This document shows, piece after piece, positions 9,251 through 16,390 of a stretch of 64,000 bases of DNA. The stretch covers positions 62,001 through 126,000 of the forward strand of contig NZ_FQVQ01000004.1 of NCBI RefSeq assembly GCF_900129405.1, written 5' to 3'. Under the pieces are notes generated by a model. The model did not search any database. It was not told the origin of the DNA and saw only the letters and a program-made list of their open reading frames with translations. Position 1 is the first letter of the stretch. Each line of letters begins with the position of its first letter. This DNA is from Flavobacterium fontis (GTDB lineage: Bacteria > Bacteroidota > Bacteroidia > Flavobacteriales > Flavobacteriaceae). Both the position numbers and the translations under genes were made by a program.

Positions 9251-11164
9251 TTAGGAAAATTGGGTGAGTTGGTAATTATCTTTAATCAATTCTTCCAAGT
9301 CGCGCATGGGGACTAACGCCGCTTTGAGTCTTTCTTTATCCACTTTATTCATATCCTCCAAAGATAGAAAATGACCGTTAGAATCTTCTTTTAACCCTTC
9401 TTCTGTGCTGAATTTGGACAAGGTTAAAAAAGCTTCGGCGCAGTTGAGATAGATTTCTGCATGTTTCGGATCAATGATCGCCAGCTGTTTGTACCGCTGA
9501 AAGGTGCTGTTGATTCCTTTTATCCCATTGCTTAATGTAAGCAAACGTGCCGCATCAACCAAAGGTAAAATAGCCCGGTTTTTAAGGTCAAATTTACCTT
9601 TAAATTCGCCTTCCTCTTCCACATTGAATTTTTTAAAGAACGTTAGAGGCGGTGGTTTTCGTAACGCATCATTCCCCAAGAAATCGTAGAACAATACATT
9701 GTTTTTAGCATTTTTAAATATAACCTCCGTCAACGCATCCTCGATTTTTTGCTCCCCGGAAGCCATTTCATAATCAAAGAAAACACTGCTAATTTCATTG
9801 GATTTTTCACCGGGAGTATTCATCCAACTGTTGTACTGTTTTATCCAGTCAGTCAATGATTTACACCACAGCATATTGCTGGCAACATGATTTTGCGCAC
9901 ACAGTTTATATCCTACTTTTTCAAGCGTCGCGGTTGCTTTTTTGGCCAAACGAATAAAGTAATCTTTGGTATCGCGATACTTATCGGCGGGCACATCTTC
10001 AAAAATCAAAATACTATCTTGGTCCGTTAGTAACAATTGTTCTTTTCGACCCTGACTCCCAATGCATAACCAAGCATAACGAGCAGGAGGGGAGCCCAAC
10101 TCTAAAATCGCCAATTCGATAGCACGTTTAACCAAAGCTAGGGTGATTTCACCAGCAATACTTTGGATGTGCGTAAGCGGTATATTGCGTTGAAGCGACG
10201 ACTGGATGATTTCTGTGAGTTTGTCGCGTACTGATTTTAGTTCTTTAGCAGATGTCGATTTTCGGATTTCTTTAAGTAAAACCCCTGGATTATTGGCTTG
10301 AGCGACAACCAAATCATGCTCTGAAATAATGCCTTTGACTTCTGATTTATCGGTGCCATCATACGTGACACAAAGGTGCGTAACTCCGTGCTTTAACATG
10401 ACCAATTGCGCTTCAGCCACTGAAATATTTTCAATTACTGTAACCACAGGCGCACTCATCAATTGGGTAATGGGTTGCGAAATGGCAACACGACCCGTAG
10501 CTACTTTGGCCCGAAAATCTTTATCCGTGACGATTCCAACAGGATTTCCTTGCTCGGTGATAACTGCGCTATCGTATAAATTATCGGTAATTAATTGCGC
10601 AGTATCTTTCACTGTTGTTTGGATGCCGATTTTTAGTGGTGATCTATTGTAAGTCAAGGTTTGGAAATACAATAAATCGGATTGATTTTCACTAAACGCG
10701 ATAGAATCAGTGATCAGTCCCTTAGCCATTTTATCGGACTGATTCTTGGAATTGGTGGCAAAACTTTCCAATAAAAAATCCAAAACCGCTTGATTCTTGG
10801 ACACATAAGGTTTAAAAACCGTAATAGGAATGGCGTATACAATACAATCATCTTTGGCTTTGGCCGTCATTTGATAATTGTTCTTGGCAAAAAAGGGCCG
10901 CAATCCAAAAATATCGCCGGCATGGCATTTATTTAAAAGCATTTCTTCGGCGTCGGAAACCACCATTAATTGAATGATTCCATGGGCCACCACGTAAAAA
11001 CTATCGTGTAAGGCGTCGTTGATTTGAAATAAGGTTTTGTTTTTATCCAGATTTAAAACCCGAATCGATTGAGCAATAACCACAAGTTCGTCATAACTCA
11101 AAAAATTAAACGGCTCAAAATCTTTTAAAAAGTCGGCAACTCGGTAGGCAATTGCATTACTCAT
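9251..11164 (-). CDS. Cyclic-nucleotide-binding/CBS/DUF294 nucleotidyltransferase-like protein
   Basis: The 637-residue cytoplasmic protein has, in order, a cNMP-binding-like domain (about 15-140), a CBS pair (about 165-290), a DUF294 putative nucleotidyltransferase domain (about 310-450) and a DUF294 C-terminal domain (about 480-620). The nucleotidyltransferase core is visible as GSQGRKEQLLLTDQDS, a G-S...D-x-D pattern. The family is thought to sense small ligands and regulate through nucleotidyl transfer, but targets are not known. It is the first gene of a two-gene leftward operon and is the last chromosomal gene before the prophage. Confidence 0.88.
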   Translation of the reverse strand: MSNAIAYRVADFLKDFEPFNFLSYDELVVIAQSIRVLNLDKNKTLFQINDALHDSFYVVAHGIIQLMVVSDAEEMLLNKCHAGDIFGLRPFFAKNNYQMTAKAKDDCIVYAIPITVFKPYVSKNQAVLDFLLESFATNSKNQSDKMAKGLITDSIAFSENQSDLLYFQTLTYNRSPLKIGIQTTVKDTAQLITDNLYDSAVITEQGNPVGIVTDKDFRAKVATGRVAISQPITQLMSAPVVTVIENISVAEAQLVMLKHGVTHLCVTYDGTDKSEVKGIISEHDLVVAQANNPGVLLKEIRKSTSAKELKSVRDKLTEIIQSSLQRNIPLTHIQSIAGEITLALVKRAIELAILELGSPPARYAWLCIGSQGRKEQLLLTDQDSILIFEDVPADKYRDTKDYFIRLAKKATATLEKVGYKLCAQNHVASNMLWCKSLTDWIKQYNSWMNTPGEKSNEISSVFFDYEMASGEQKIEDALTEVIFKNAKNNVLFYDFLGNDALRKPPPLTFFKKFNVEEEGEFKGKFDLKNRAILPLVDAARLLTLSNGIKGINSTFQRYKQLAIIDPKHAEIYLNCAEAFLTLSKFSTEEGLKEDSNGHFLSLEDMNKVDKERLKAALVPMRDLEELIKDNYQLTQFS

Positions 11165-11183
11165 AGCGGATAAAATTAAGCTA

Positions 11184-11191
11184 CAAAGTTA
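11184..11191 (-). promoter_or_regulatory. Promoter -7 box for the DUF294/exonuclease operon
   Basis: On the minus strand TAACTTTG fits TAnnTTTG exactly and stands 19 bp before the DUF294 start codon. No clear -33 TTTG is seen. Confidence 0.5.
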
Positions 11192-11287
11192 TAAATTTGT
11201 TTGTGCCCATACCGATAAAGAAGCATCGTTTTATGATTAGTTTTAACGATGAGATGTTTATAACCTAAACCATCTTCTTATTATTCT

Positions 11288-11315
11288 ATTTTACATAATA
11301 TAAATTATAGCGCAT
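11288..11315. repeat. Left attachment site: hybrid dif-like site (attL)
   Basis: A 28-bp dif-like site: arm ATTTTACATAA, centre TATAAA, arm TTATAGCGCAT. The left arm ends in CATAA and the right arm begins TTAT, as in the E. coli dif XerC and XerD arms recalled from memory. Compared with the right border (23306-23333), the left arm differs at three positions and the right arm after TTATAG. Its left arm is therefore chromosomal and its right arm comes from the phage, as expected after Xer recombination in the centre. Confidence 0.8.
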
Positions 11316-11353
11316 TAAATACGGTACATTTTAGCATAAAACGCACAATATCA

Positions 11354-12514
11354 ATGATAAACCAAAACTTTTTCGATATCCCATTAAATCAAGGGTTAAT
11401 AGATTCGTTAACCGTTTTTTTACCTCTTGACAAGATTACAATAATTGATAACCGCCTAACTGACGAGTATATGTGCTATTATCCCGACAACAACGATTCA
11501 GGCCTTTTAATTGAGGAACTACACCCGCCAAAACCAATAATGATAAACCACAACGGTATTAATTTCCGAATGAATAAAGTCGTCTTATCAGAACTCAAAG
11601 ATAAACGAGGTAATATACTCCGTGAACATTCCGAAGCAATTCGCCTAACCCTTACCGCAAAAATGCTACACGGTGAATATTTCCGAGGCATCAATAACGA
11701 CAATATTAGTCGCATTGTCGATTATATCAACACCACAAATATTATAAAAATAGATACCGAAACCATACTTAATTCACCCTGTAATGATATCGATATTTGT
11801 ATTAATTACAGGCTTGATTTTGATATTTTCAAGGAATCCCGAAAGTTCTTATACAACCTCGTTAAAGATTCAAAAAAGCATGCTGTGGAACTCTTCCCTG
11901 CAAAAGAAACCCAAAAAATCAATAAAAATATAGGTTTGATATATGGCGACCGTGAAAAGGGTCTTATTTCAACACCTTTTTGTAAATTCTACAACAAAGA
12001 AAACGAACTACTTACAAAATCAGCCGAGTTTTATAATATCTATCTTTTTCCTCAACTCAAATACGGCTTATCAATAAAAAACCTAATCAGAAAAGAAATT
12101 ACACTACGAAATAACGAGCAAAAAAAGAATCTTATAAAAAATGGTCAAGTAAACAAAGATAATCCCCTAAAAACGCTTAAAAACATTCTCGATATAACAC
12201 AAGACCAACTTACTGAAATATGTAACTCAACATTAAGATATTACTATGACAAAAAACAATTTTCAATCCCTGACGACCTCAAACCCCTTGAAAAGATATT
12301 GGCGGGATACATGCAACAGATTATTAACCTTGGCGGTGATAAACTTGCTCTTATTGCTCCCCTTGATAGTATATCTTGCAAGGTCACCAAGTCGAGAACA
12401 AAAGCCAAAATCGACGAACTAATCAAAATAGTTTTCTCCGACGATTACATAAAAAAACAGGCTCAAAAAAACGAATTTATGAACGACTTTTTAAAGCTTC
12501 AATCCATTTGGTAA
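11354..12514 (+). CDS. Rolling-circle-type phage replication initiator (copy 1)
   Basis: The 386-residue protein is the largest of the unit and the first after the attachment site. It resembles phage/plasmid replication initiation factors (Rep_trans/inovirus gpII-like): DSLTVFLPL near the N-terminus, FCKFYNKENEL around residue 215 (the family's Y-[DN]-K-x-x-E pattern that carries a candidate nicking tyrosine), and LIRKEITLRNN about 35 residues later (family R-x-E-[IV]-x-L-R). No Walker A motif is present, so it is not a helicase or packaging ATPase. The predicted role is nicking of the plus strand at the phage origin. In this copy the upstream DNA is chromosomal, so the phage's own 585-nt control region lies downstream rather than upstream of it. 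Confidence 0.65.
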   Translation: MINQNFFDIPLNQGLIDSLTVFLPLDKITIIDNRLTDEYMCYYPDNNDSGLLIEELHPPKPIMINHNGINFRMNKVVLSELKDKRGNILREHSEAIRLTLTAKMLHGEYFRGINNDNISRIVDYINTTNIIKIDTETILNSPCNDIDICINYRLDFDIFKESRKFLYNLVKDSKKHAVELFPAKETQKINKNIGLIYGDREKGLISTPFCKFYNKENELLTKSAEFYNIYLFPQLKYGLSIKNLIRKEITLRNNEQKKNLIKNGQVNKDNPLKTLKNILDITQDQLTEICNSTLRYYYDKKQFSIPDDLKPLEKILAGYMQQIINLGGDKLALIAPLDSISCKVTKSRTKAKIDELIKIVFSDDYIKKQAQKNEFMNDFLKLQSIW

Positions 12515-12528
12515 AAAACCCCCTTGGC

Positions 12529-12547
12529 GGGGCTATGTGATAGCCCC
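12529..12547 (+). other. Perfect GC hairpin after the replication gene (copy 1)
   Basis: GGGGCTAT (12529-12536) and ATAGCCCC (12540-12547) form an 8-bp stem with loop GTG, 15 bp after the initiator stop codon. No T-run follows, so it is not a standard terminator. It could be an RNA processing/attenuation signal or an origin element for complementary-strand synthesis. Confidence 0.55.
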
Positions 12548-12586
12548 GATAAGTTAATAAAAATGTTAACCATAAAAATTAAAATT

Positions 12587-12808
12587 ATGACAAAACAGCA
12601 ACTAAAAACACAATTAGTAAACCTTTATGTATTACAAGCTAAACTTAAGAAACTAACATCAAATGAGGCTTACGAAAACTACCATTTTATATCGGGTCAA
12701 ATAAAAGTCTTAGAAACTTTAATTAATGGGCAAAAATTCATTAATAATAACCATGTCAACGAATTTATCACTTATGAAAACGAAAGAAAAAAACGCTCTT
12801 TCTTCTAA
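12587..12808 (+). CDS. Small early phage protein of 73 aa (copy 1)
   Basis: I start it at ATG 12587 (MTKQQLKTQLVNLY); the longer in-frame start at 12524 would read through the GC hairpin and is unlikely. The product is helical and charged, with leucines and lysines spaced as in a short coiled coil (about residues 5-50) and a basic end KKRSFF. It lies between the replication gene and the HTH-like gene, overlapping the next gene. No family was recognised; a role in replication, for example ssDNA binding, is only suggested by position. Confidence 0.55.
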   Translation: MTKQQLKTQLVNLYVLQAKLKKLTSNEAYENYHFISGQIKVLETLINGQKFINNNHVNEFITYENERKKRSFF

Positions 12809-12956
12809 AGGCACACGTCCTACAATGGTACAACGTGCCGAAAATGACAAAGGATATAGCTACAAATTAAAAAACGGTGAATTTCTATATTTTCCCGATA
12901 AAAAATTTCCCGTTGACGATATCGGGAAAAATGGCCAAACAAAGTTAATATTATAA
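12774..12956 (+). CDS. Small early phage protein of 60 aa (copy 1)
   Basis: I chose ATG 12774 (MKTKEKNALSSKG); 12753 and 12726 are in-frame alternatives deeper inside the previous gene. It overlaps the previous gene by 35 bp in another frame. The product has a basic N-terminus and a short beta-like segment (YSYKLKNGEFLYFPDKKFPVDDIG). No family was recognised. The overlap and compactness are typical of very small phage genomes. Confidence 0.5.
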   Translation: MKTKEKNALSSKGTRPTMVQRAENDKGYSYKLKNGEFLYFPDKKFPVDDIGKNGQTKLIL

Positions 12957-12959
12957 AAA

Positions 12960-12979
12960 GGGCGGGTTGCACCCCGCCC
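12960..12979 (+). other. GC-rich hairpin before the HTH-like gene (copy 1)
   Basis: GGGCGGG (12960-12966) pairs with CCCGCCC (12973-12979), loop TTGCAC. It is an island of GC in AT-rich DNA, without T-run. It may be a regulatory or replication structure. Confidence 0.5.
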
Positions 12980-12997
12980 CAACAAAATCCCTACGTT

Positions 12998-13180
12998 ATG
13001 TCAAAAATTTCAGAATTTCGCATTTTATCAATTAAAGATTTTATGATATTACTTGAAGTATCAGAAACAACTGCGAAGCAATATCGAAAAGATTTAAGAG
13101 AACACTTAAGACTTGAAAAAAAGCCAATACTTTTTATTCATTTCAAGCGATATTTTAACATAAATGACGCCAAGGTATAA
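12998..13180 (+). CDS. Small helix-turn-helix-like phage protein (copy 1)
   Basis: The 60-residue basic protein contains ILSIKDFMILLEVSETTAKQY, which reads like a helix-turn-helix (first helix, turn at residues V-S, recognition helix ETTAKQYRKDL), as in small excisionase or MerR-type DNA-binding proteins. It is the last gene before the terminator at 13206 that separates early from structural genes. A role as repressor or switch for the phage is an inference from fold and position. Confidence 0.5.
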   Translation: MSKISEFRILSIKDFMILLEVSETTAKQYRKDLREHLRLEKKPILFIHFKRYFNINDAKV

Positions 13181-13205
13181 AAATAGTCTTAAATGGGTCG
13201 TAAAT

Positions 13206-13235
13206 AGTCGGGTTTAAATACTCGACTTTTTTTAT
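13206..13235 (+). terminator. Terminator between the early and structural gene blocks (copy 1)
   Basis: AGTCGGGT (13206-13213) pairs with the segment ending CTCGACT (13227), one wobble, followed by TTTTTTTATT. It ends the replication-block transcript 48 bp before the capsid gene, so the structural genes need their own promoter. CACCTTTG at 13240-13247 is a weak -7 candidate. Confidence 0.65.
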
Positions 13236-13282
13236 TTATCACCTTTGAATCATTATTAATACCAACTTTAAAAAACATCTTT

Positions 13283-14059
13283 ATGTTATTGAAACGTGTA
13301 TCGGGTACATCAAAGGACAAAATTGTAACCCAAACAGAATTAAGTAAATTGGTACTTCTCACAAACATGACCTTTAACGGTTTACAGGATGAGAAAATCC
13401 AAATTACTATTGAACGAAATGGCGGGAAATCAATTTCCGTTCATCCAAAGCCTGTAAATCTTCGCCAATATATTTTGGCATCAACTTACGGCCAAAATGC
13501 AATTTGCGCATTCCCTACGGCGCATTACTCAGGACACAATATGTCCGTAGTTCTTGACTTGACCGTAGCGGGTAACGTTGAACTTGTCGACTCAGACAAA
13601 ATCGTCGTAGAATTATCAAACTTGAATGAAGACCCAGACATTTACTACGAATTTCGTGGGATTCAGTCCGAAGATGGAAATGGCGACGATTCAGATATTT
13701 ACATCTTCGAGCCAAAAGTAATTCCCGATTACGAAGAAAATTTCAACCTCAATGTTGACAAATACGACGTATGCGTTATCCCTGACCTTAATACAATTCG
13801 CGAAATCAATTTCACCCATGCGTTAACTCGTCAGGTAACTAAGCGCGACCCAATTTGTCTACGTGCCGAGCATATCGATTTTGACCCTGTCGGAATCGTT
13901 TACCAAAACGGTAACGTTCGCACAAGCGACCCCAATTTTTTACAATTGGATACAGACGAGTTAATTAATATTAACGTGGTCAAGGAATTGACAGCGGGTC
14001 AAAACATCGATGTTTTGTTTCGTAAATCAGTTTCACAGGCACAATTAGGACTAAAATAG
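13283..14059 (+). CDS. Probable major capsid protein, beta-rich 258 aa (copy 1)
   Basis: No close family was recognised. The protein is almost entirely predicted beta strand with alternating hydrophobic residues, no signal peptide, no membrane helix, and an acidic middle loop (EDGNGDDSD, about residues 133-141). It heads the structural block and is followed by membrane-protein genes and a lysozyme, the place of the capsid gene in small tailless phages. Its length is close to that of the PM2 double-jelly-roll capsid protein P2 (269 aa), so one or two jelly rolls would fit. The assignment is inference from composition and gene order; another beta-rich virion protein such as a spike is possible. 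Confidence 0.5.
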   Translation: MLLKRVSGTSKDKIVTQTELSKLVLLTNMTFNGLQDEKIQITIERNGGKSISVHPKPVNLRQYILASTYGQNAICAFPTAHYSGHNMSVVLDLTVAGNVELVDSDKIVVELSNLNEDPDIYYEFRGIQSEDGNGDDSDIYIFEPKVIPDYEENFNLNVDKYDVCVIPDLNTIREINFTHALTRQVTKRDPICLRAEHIDFDPVGIVYQNGNVRTSDPNFLQLDTDELININVVKELTAGQNIDVLFRKSVSQAQLGLK

Positions 14060-14065
14060 TAACCT

Positions 14066-14614
14066 ATGGGATTTTTTAAAAGAATCGGTAAGGGAATCGG
14101 AAAAGGTATCAAAGGTGCGGGTAAATTCATCAAGAAAAACGCCACATTTAAGAACCTTGTATCTCTTGCCTCAAATTTTGACCCCTCGGGCATTGTTGGC
14201 GGTTTACAGGCCAAACACGAAGCAAAAAAGCAAGAACAGCAAGCATTGGCCGAAATGCAACAAAATCCTGAGTTTAACCAATTACCCGCTACTGAACAGG
14301 TAATGTTAGTAAAAAACCACGTTGGCGCACAAAACGCCCAAGCAATTGCCACGGCTTCAGATATTGCACAAAAACGAGGTATCACAATTGGCGAAGTTTT
14401 ACAAGGTGCTGCGGGTGGTGCTTTACAGGGTGCAGGCTCTGTAATGGCGGGCGATACAAAAGTAGCTACCACGGGCGGAACCCTTACACAAAATGTGTTT
14501 ATGAATTGGCTTAAACGCTTTTGGTATATCCCTCTCGGCATTGTTGTAATTCTTGCCCTCGTATGGCGTAAACTCGCAAACCCTCAAAGCGGACGAACCT
14601 ACCGCAGACGATAA
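14066..14614 (+). CDS. Glycine-zipper membrane-active virion protein, 182 aa (copy 1)
   Basis: The N-terminus (MGFFKRIGKGIGKGIKGAGKF) repeats G-x-x-x-G with lysines, an amphipathic cationic membrane-active helix like pore-forming peptides. The middle (about 45-130) is Ala/Gln-rich and helical. A C-terminal membrane helix (WYIPLGIVVILALVW, about 157-171) ends in RTYRRR. It starts 6 bp after the capsid candidate. Such a layout suits a DNA-injection or penetration protein embedded in a virion membrane, or an internal scaffold. No named family was recognised. Confidence 0.5.
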   Translation: MGFFKRIGKGIGKGIKGAGKFIKKNATFKNLVSLASNFDPSGIVGGLQAKHEAKKQEQQALAEMQQNPEFNQLPATEQVMLVKNHVGAQNAQAIATASDIAQKRGITIGEVLQGAAGGALQGAGSVMAGDTKVATTGGTLTQNVFMNWLKRFWYIPLGIVVILALVWRKLANPQSGRTYRRR

Positions 14615-14620
14615 AAATAC

Positions 14621-14779
14621 ATGAAAACAACCCTTTTAACAGGTGGCCTTGGCATCGGGATGATGCAAGCCATACAGCAAGTTGACCCGGCACAAACGGT
14701 CAACCTCTTAAGTACTATCGTTGTTGCGGTCGTTACTTTAATTCGATTGTTTAAAAAAGACAAACCAAAAAACCAATAA
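14621..14779 (+). CDS. Small membrane protein of 52 aa, holin-like (copy 1)
   Basis: Below the usual size cut-off. The reading frame MKTTLLTGGLGIGMMQA...KPKNQ has one hydrophobic helix (about 27-45, STIVVAVVTLIRLF) and a lysine-rich end. It starts 6 bp after the previous stop and ends 3 bp before the next start, which supports it as a real gene. A holin or a virion membrane protein would fit beside the downstream lysozyme. Confidence 0.5.
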   Translation: MKTTLLTGGLGIGMMQAIQQVDPAQTVNLLSTIVVAVVTLIRLFKKDKPKNQ

Positions 14780-14782
14780 ATC

Positions 14783-14998
14783 ATGCAAAGAAATAAACGC
14801 ATCAGTACAGACCGTTTCGGTAACCCTTATCAAGTTATTGGCTTGAAAGATACAAAAGGCACAGGCTTCCCAAAAGGTTACGTTGAGTTAGGCGGAAAAC
14901 TTTACAAATTAGAGCATTCACCCTCACAAAAAGAAGGTGTTGAAGCTTGGATTCGTGTTACAAAAGTTGACCAAAAACAACGTCAAACCTCAATGTAA
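14783..14998 (+). CDS. Small beta-rich phage protein of 71 aa (copy 1)
   Basis: The basic, glycine-containing product (MQRNKRISTDRFGNPYQVIG...) has no membrane segment and looks like a small beta barrel or OB/SH3-like fold, which is a guess from composition. Its stop codon overlaps the next start (TAATG). Possible minor virion protein; no family recognised. Confidence 0.5.
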   Translation: MQRNKRISTDRFGNPYQVIGLKDTKGTGFPKGYVELGGKLYKLEHSPSQKEGVEAWIRVTKVDQKQRQTSM

Positions 14999-15168
14999 TG
15001 AAGTCAATCATTAATTTCCTATCTGCGTGCCGTGATTATATCGATTATGGCTACGCTTTACTCGACTCGCTTAACTATACCGTTAAGCGTTTCGAGGAAG
15101 TAGGCAAAAAACAAAAAACCGATGTTAACGACAAAGGAAATAGCCCTGAATCTAATAATCCCGCATGA
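14998..15168 (+). CDS. Small phage protein of 56 aa overlapping the lysozyme gene (copy 1)
   Basis: The frame starts in the TAATG overlap with the previous stop and runs MKSIINFLSACRDYIDYGYALL...NNPA. Its last 47 bp overlap the lysozyme gene in another frame. The first half is helical with aromatic residues, the end is polar. Start/stop coupling on one side and the lysozyme on the other support translation, though no homologue was recognised. Confidence 0.42.
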   Translation: MKSIINFLSACRDYIDYGYALLDSLNYTVKRFEEVGKKQKTDVNDKGNSPESNNPA

Positions 15169-15673
15169 AGGGTTATATAGTGCCTCCCCTACCGGGTTGG
15201 TACGAGTAAAGGACAAAAAAACACCTATTTATCCCTATCGTGATCCCTCGGGAGTATGGACAATTGGTTTTGGGACTACAATTTACCCCGACGGTAAACC
15301 CGTCCGTAAAACAGACCCGCCAATTACATACGAAAAGGCTGTCGAATTTATGCTTTTGCACATCGACAACGACCTTAAGAATCTTAAAAAGTATCTTCCA
15401 CAACGTTTAACACGTTATCAGGTTGCATCCTTGTTAAGTCTTTCTTATAACATTGGTTGGCCAAGATTAGCCCGTACAAAGGCAACTAAAGGTCTACTAC
15501 ATGTAATTAACGAAAACCCCGACGATTTTAACCGAATTGAACCATTATTCAAACAATATCAATTTGCTAACGGTCGTCGCCTCTCAGGACTAATTAAACG
15601 TCGAAACGACGAATTCAAAACTTATAAAAAAAAAGTATCTTCATCATGTTTGACAAAATCAAAAATTTCGTAA
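15122..15673 (+). CDS. Phage lysozyme, glycoside hydrolase family 24 (copy 1)
   Basis: The 183-residue protein cleaves the glycan backbone of peptidoglycan. The catalytic triad of T4-type lysozymes is visible: Glu16 in IPHEGLY, Asp41 and Thr47 in the motif YRDPSGVWTIGFG. Between Glu16 and Asp41 there is an insertion of about 15 residues compared with T4 lysozyme. Conserved helices follow (YQVASLLSLSYNIG). No signal peptide is present, so export would need a holin or delivery as part of the virion. A dedicated lysozyme argues for release by lysis, or entry by local wall digestion, and against filamentous extrusion. Confidence 0.88.
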   Translation: MLTTKEIALNLIIPHEGLYSASPTGLVRVKDKKTPIYPYRDPSGVWTIGFGTTIYPDGKPVRKTDPPITYEKAVEFMLLHIDNDLKNLKKYLPQRLTRYQVASLLSLSYNIGWPRLARTKATKGLLHVINENPDDFNRIEPLFKQYQFANGRRLSGLIKRRNDEFKTYKKKVSSSCLTKSKIS

Positions 15674-15762
15674 CTGAAAAGCCCGCAATTGCTGTTGCTA
15701 TCGCTGTGGGTCTTGTAGTTGTAATTTGGAAAGTAGTTTTACCTATGTTCCGTAAAAAATAA
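15646..15762 (+). CDS. Tiny membrane protein of 38 aa (copy 1)
   Basis: Too short for ordinary gene calling. It overlaps the lysozyme 3' end by 28 bp and consists of a short amphipathic start (MFDKIKNFVTEKP), one membrane helix (AIAVAIAVGLVVVIWKVVL) and a cationic end (FRKK). This resembles the small virion membrane proteins of PM2- and PRD1-type phages, or a holin. Confidence 0.5.
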   Translation: MFDKIKNFVTEKPAIAVAIAVGLVVVIWKVVLPMFRKK

Positions 15763-15768
15763 TCTACT

Positions 15769-16389
15769 ATGCGCAGAACTTCACCTACTTCAAAATTTGC
15801 GCTATTTTTCAAGGCCAATTGGGTTCAACTCCTTTTGGCTTTACTTTTTTTCCTCTTTGTTTTCCCATGGATTTACAGAAAAGCACAAGACGCAATTTCA
15901 TCATTTAAGCAAAACAAACAGGATAACGCTACCGACGAATTGAAAAATCAAATCGATAACGCAATAAAAGTAAATAGCGCTGAAAATTCAACTGCAAACC
16001 CTGTTACACGTACACAAAAACAAACCGCAGTAGCTAAAAAATACAAGTCTAAACGACTTTCAAAAGCCAAAATGCGCGAACTCGCAAATATTTCAGAAAA
16101 CATCGCAATAGCTTTTGGAACTAATGCCGAGGAAAACGGCTCACTTTTAGGCGTTGATTTTTTCGGAGACGTACCGAAAACTTTTTCAGCAATGACCGAG
16201 GACGAGAAAGAAGCTATTAAGCAATTGAAAAAAGTACCTGGCACATTCGGCATTGTCGCCGACTATTACTACAACGTCTACACTCGTAGCCGTAATCTTA
16301 AGACCGATATTAAACGGTTTCTTACTACTTCACAAATTCAAGAACTCCGAGACCATTATAAAAAATATGGAATCCGTAACGTAATCTAA
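15769..16389 (+). CDS. Membrane-anchored phage protein of 206 aa (copy 1)
   Basis: An N-terminal membrane helix (about 18-36, WVQLLLALLFFLFVFPWIY) is followed by a polar, Asn/Gln/Lys-rich linker (about 40-105) and a helical soluble domain (about 105-206). It starts 6 bp after the 38-aa gene and ends 1 bp before the last gene. It has no recognisable ATPase or peptidase motif. A virion membrane protein linking membrane and capsid is a reasonable guess only. Confidence 0.5.
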   Translation: MRRTSPTSKFALFFKANWVQLLLALLFFLFVFPWIYRKAQDAISSFKQNKQDNATDELKNQIDNAIKVNSAENSTANPVTRTQKQTAVAKKYKSKRLSKAKMRELANISENIAIAFGTNAEENGSLLGVDFFGDVPKTFSAMTEDEKEAIKQLKKVPGTFGIVADYYYNVYTRSRNLKTDIKRFLTTSQIQELRDHYKKYGIRNVI

Positions 16390-16390
16390 T

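Noticed and set aside
12524-12586. Upstream extension of the 73-aa phage gene
   Set aside because: The extension runs through the GC hairpin and begins inside it; the ATG at 12587 gives a natural start.
13999-14541. Antisense 180-codon open frame on the minus strand in the phage
   Set aside because: It mirrors the 182-aa gene, is rich in Cys, Pro and Ala as expected from reverse reading, and has no promoter or partner. Considered a shadow.
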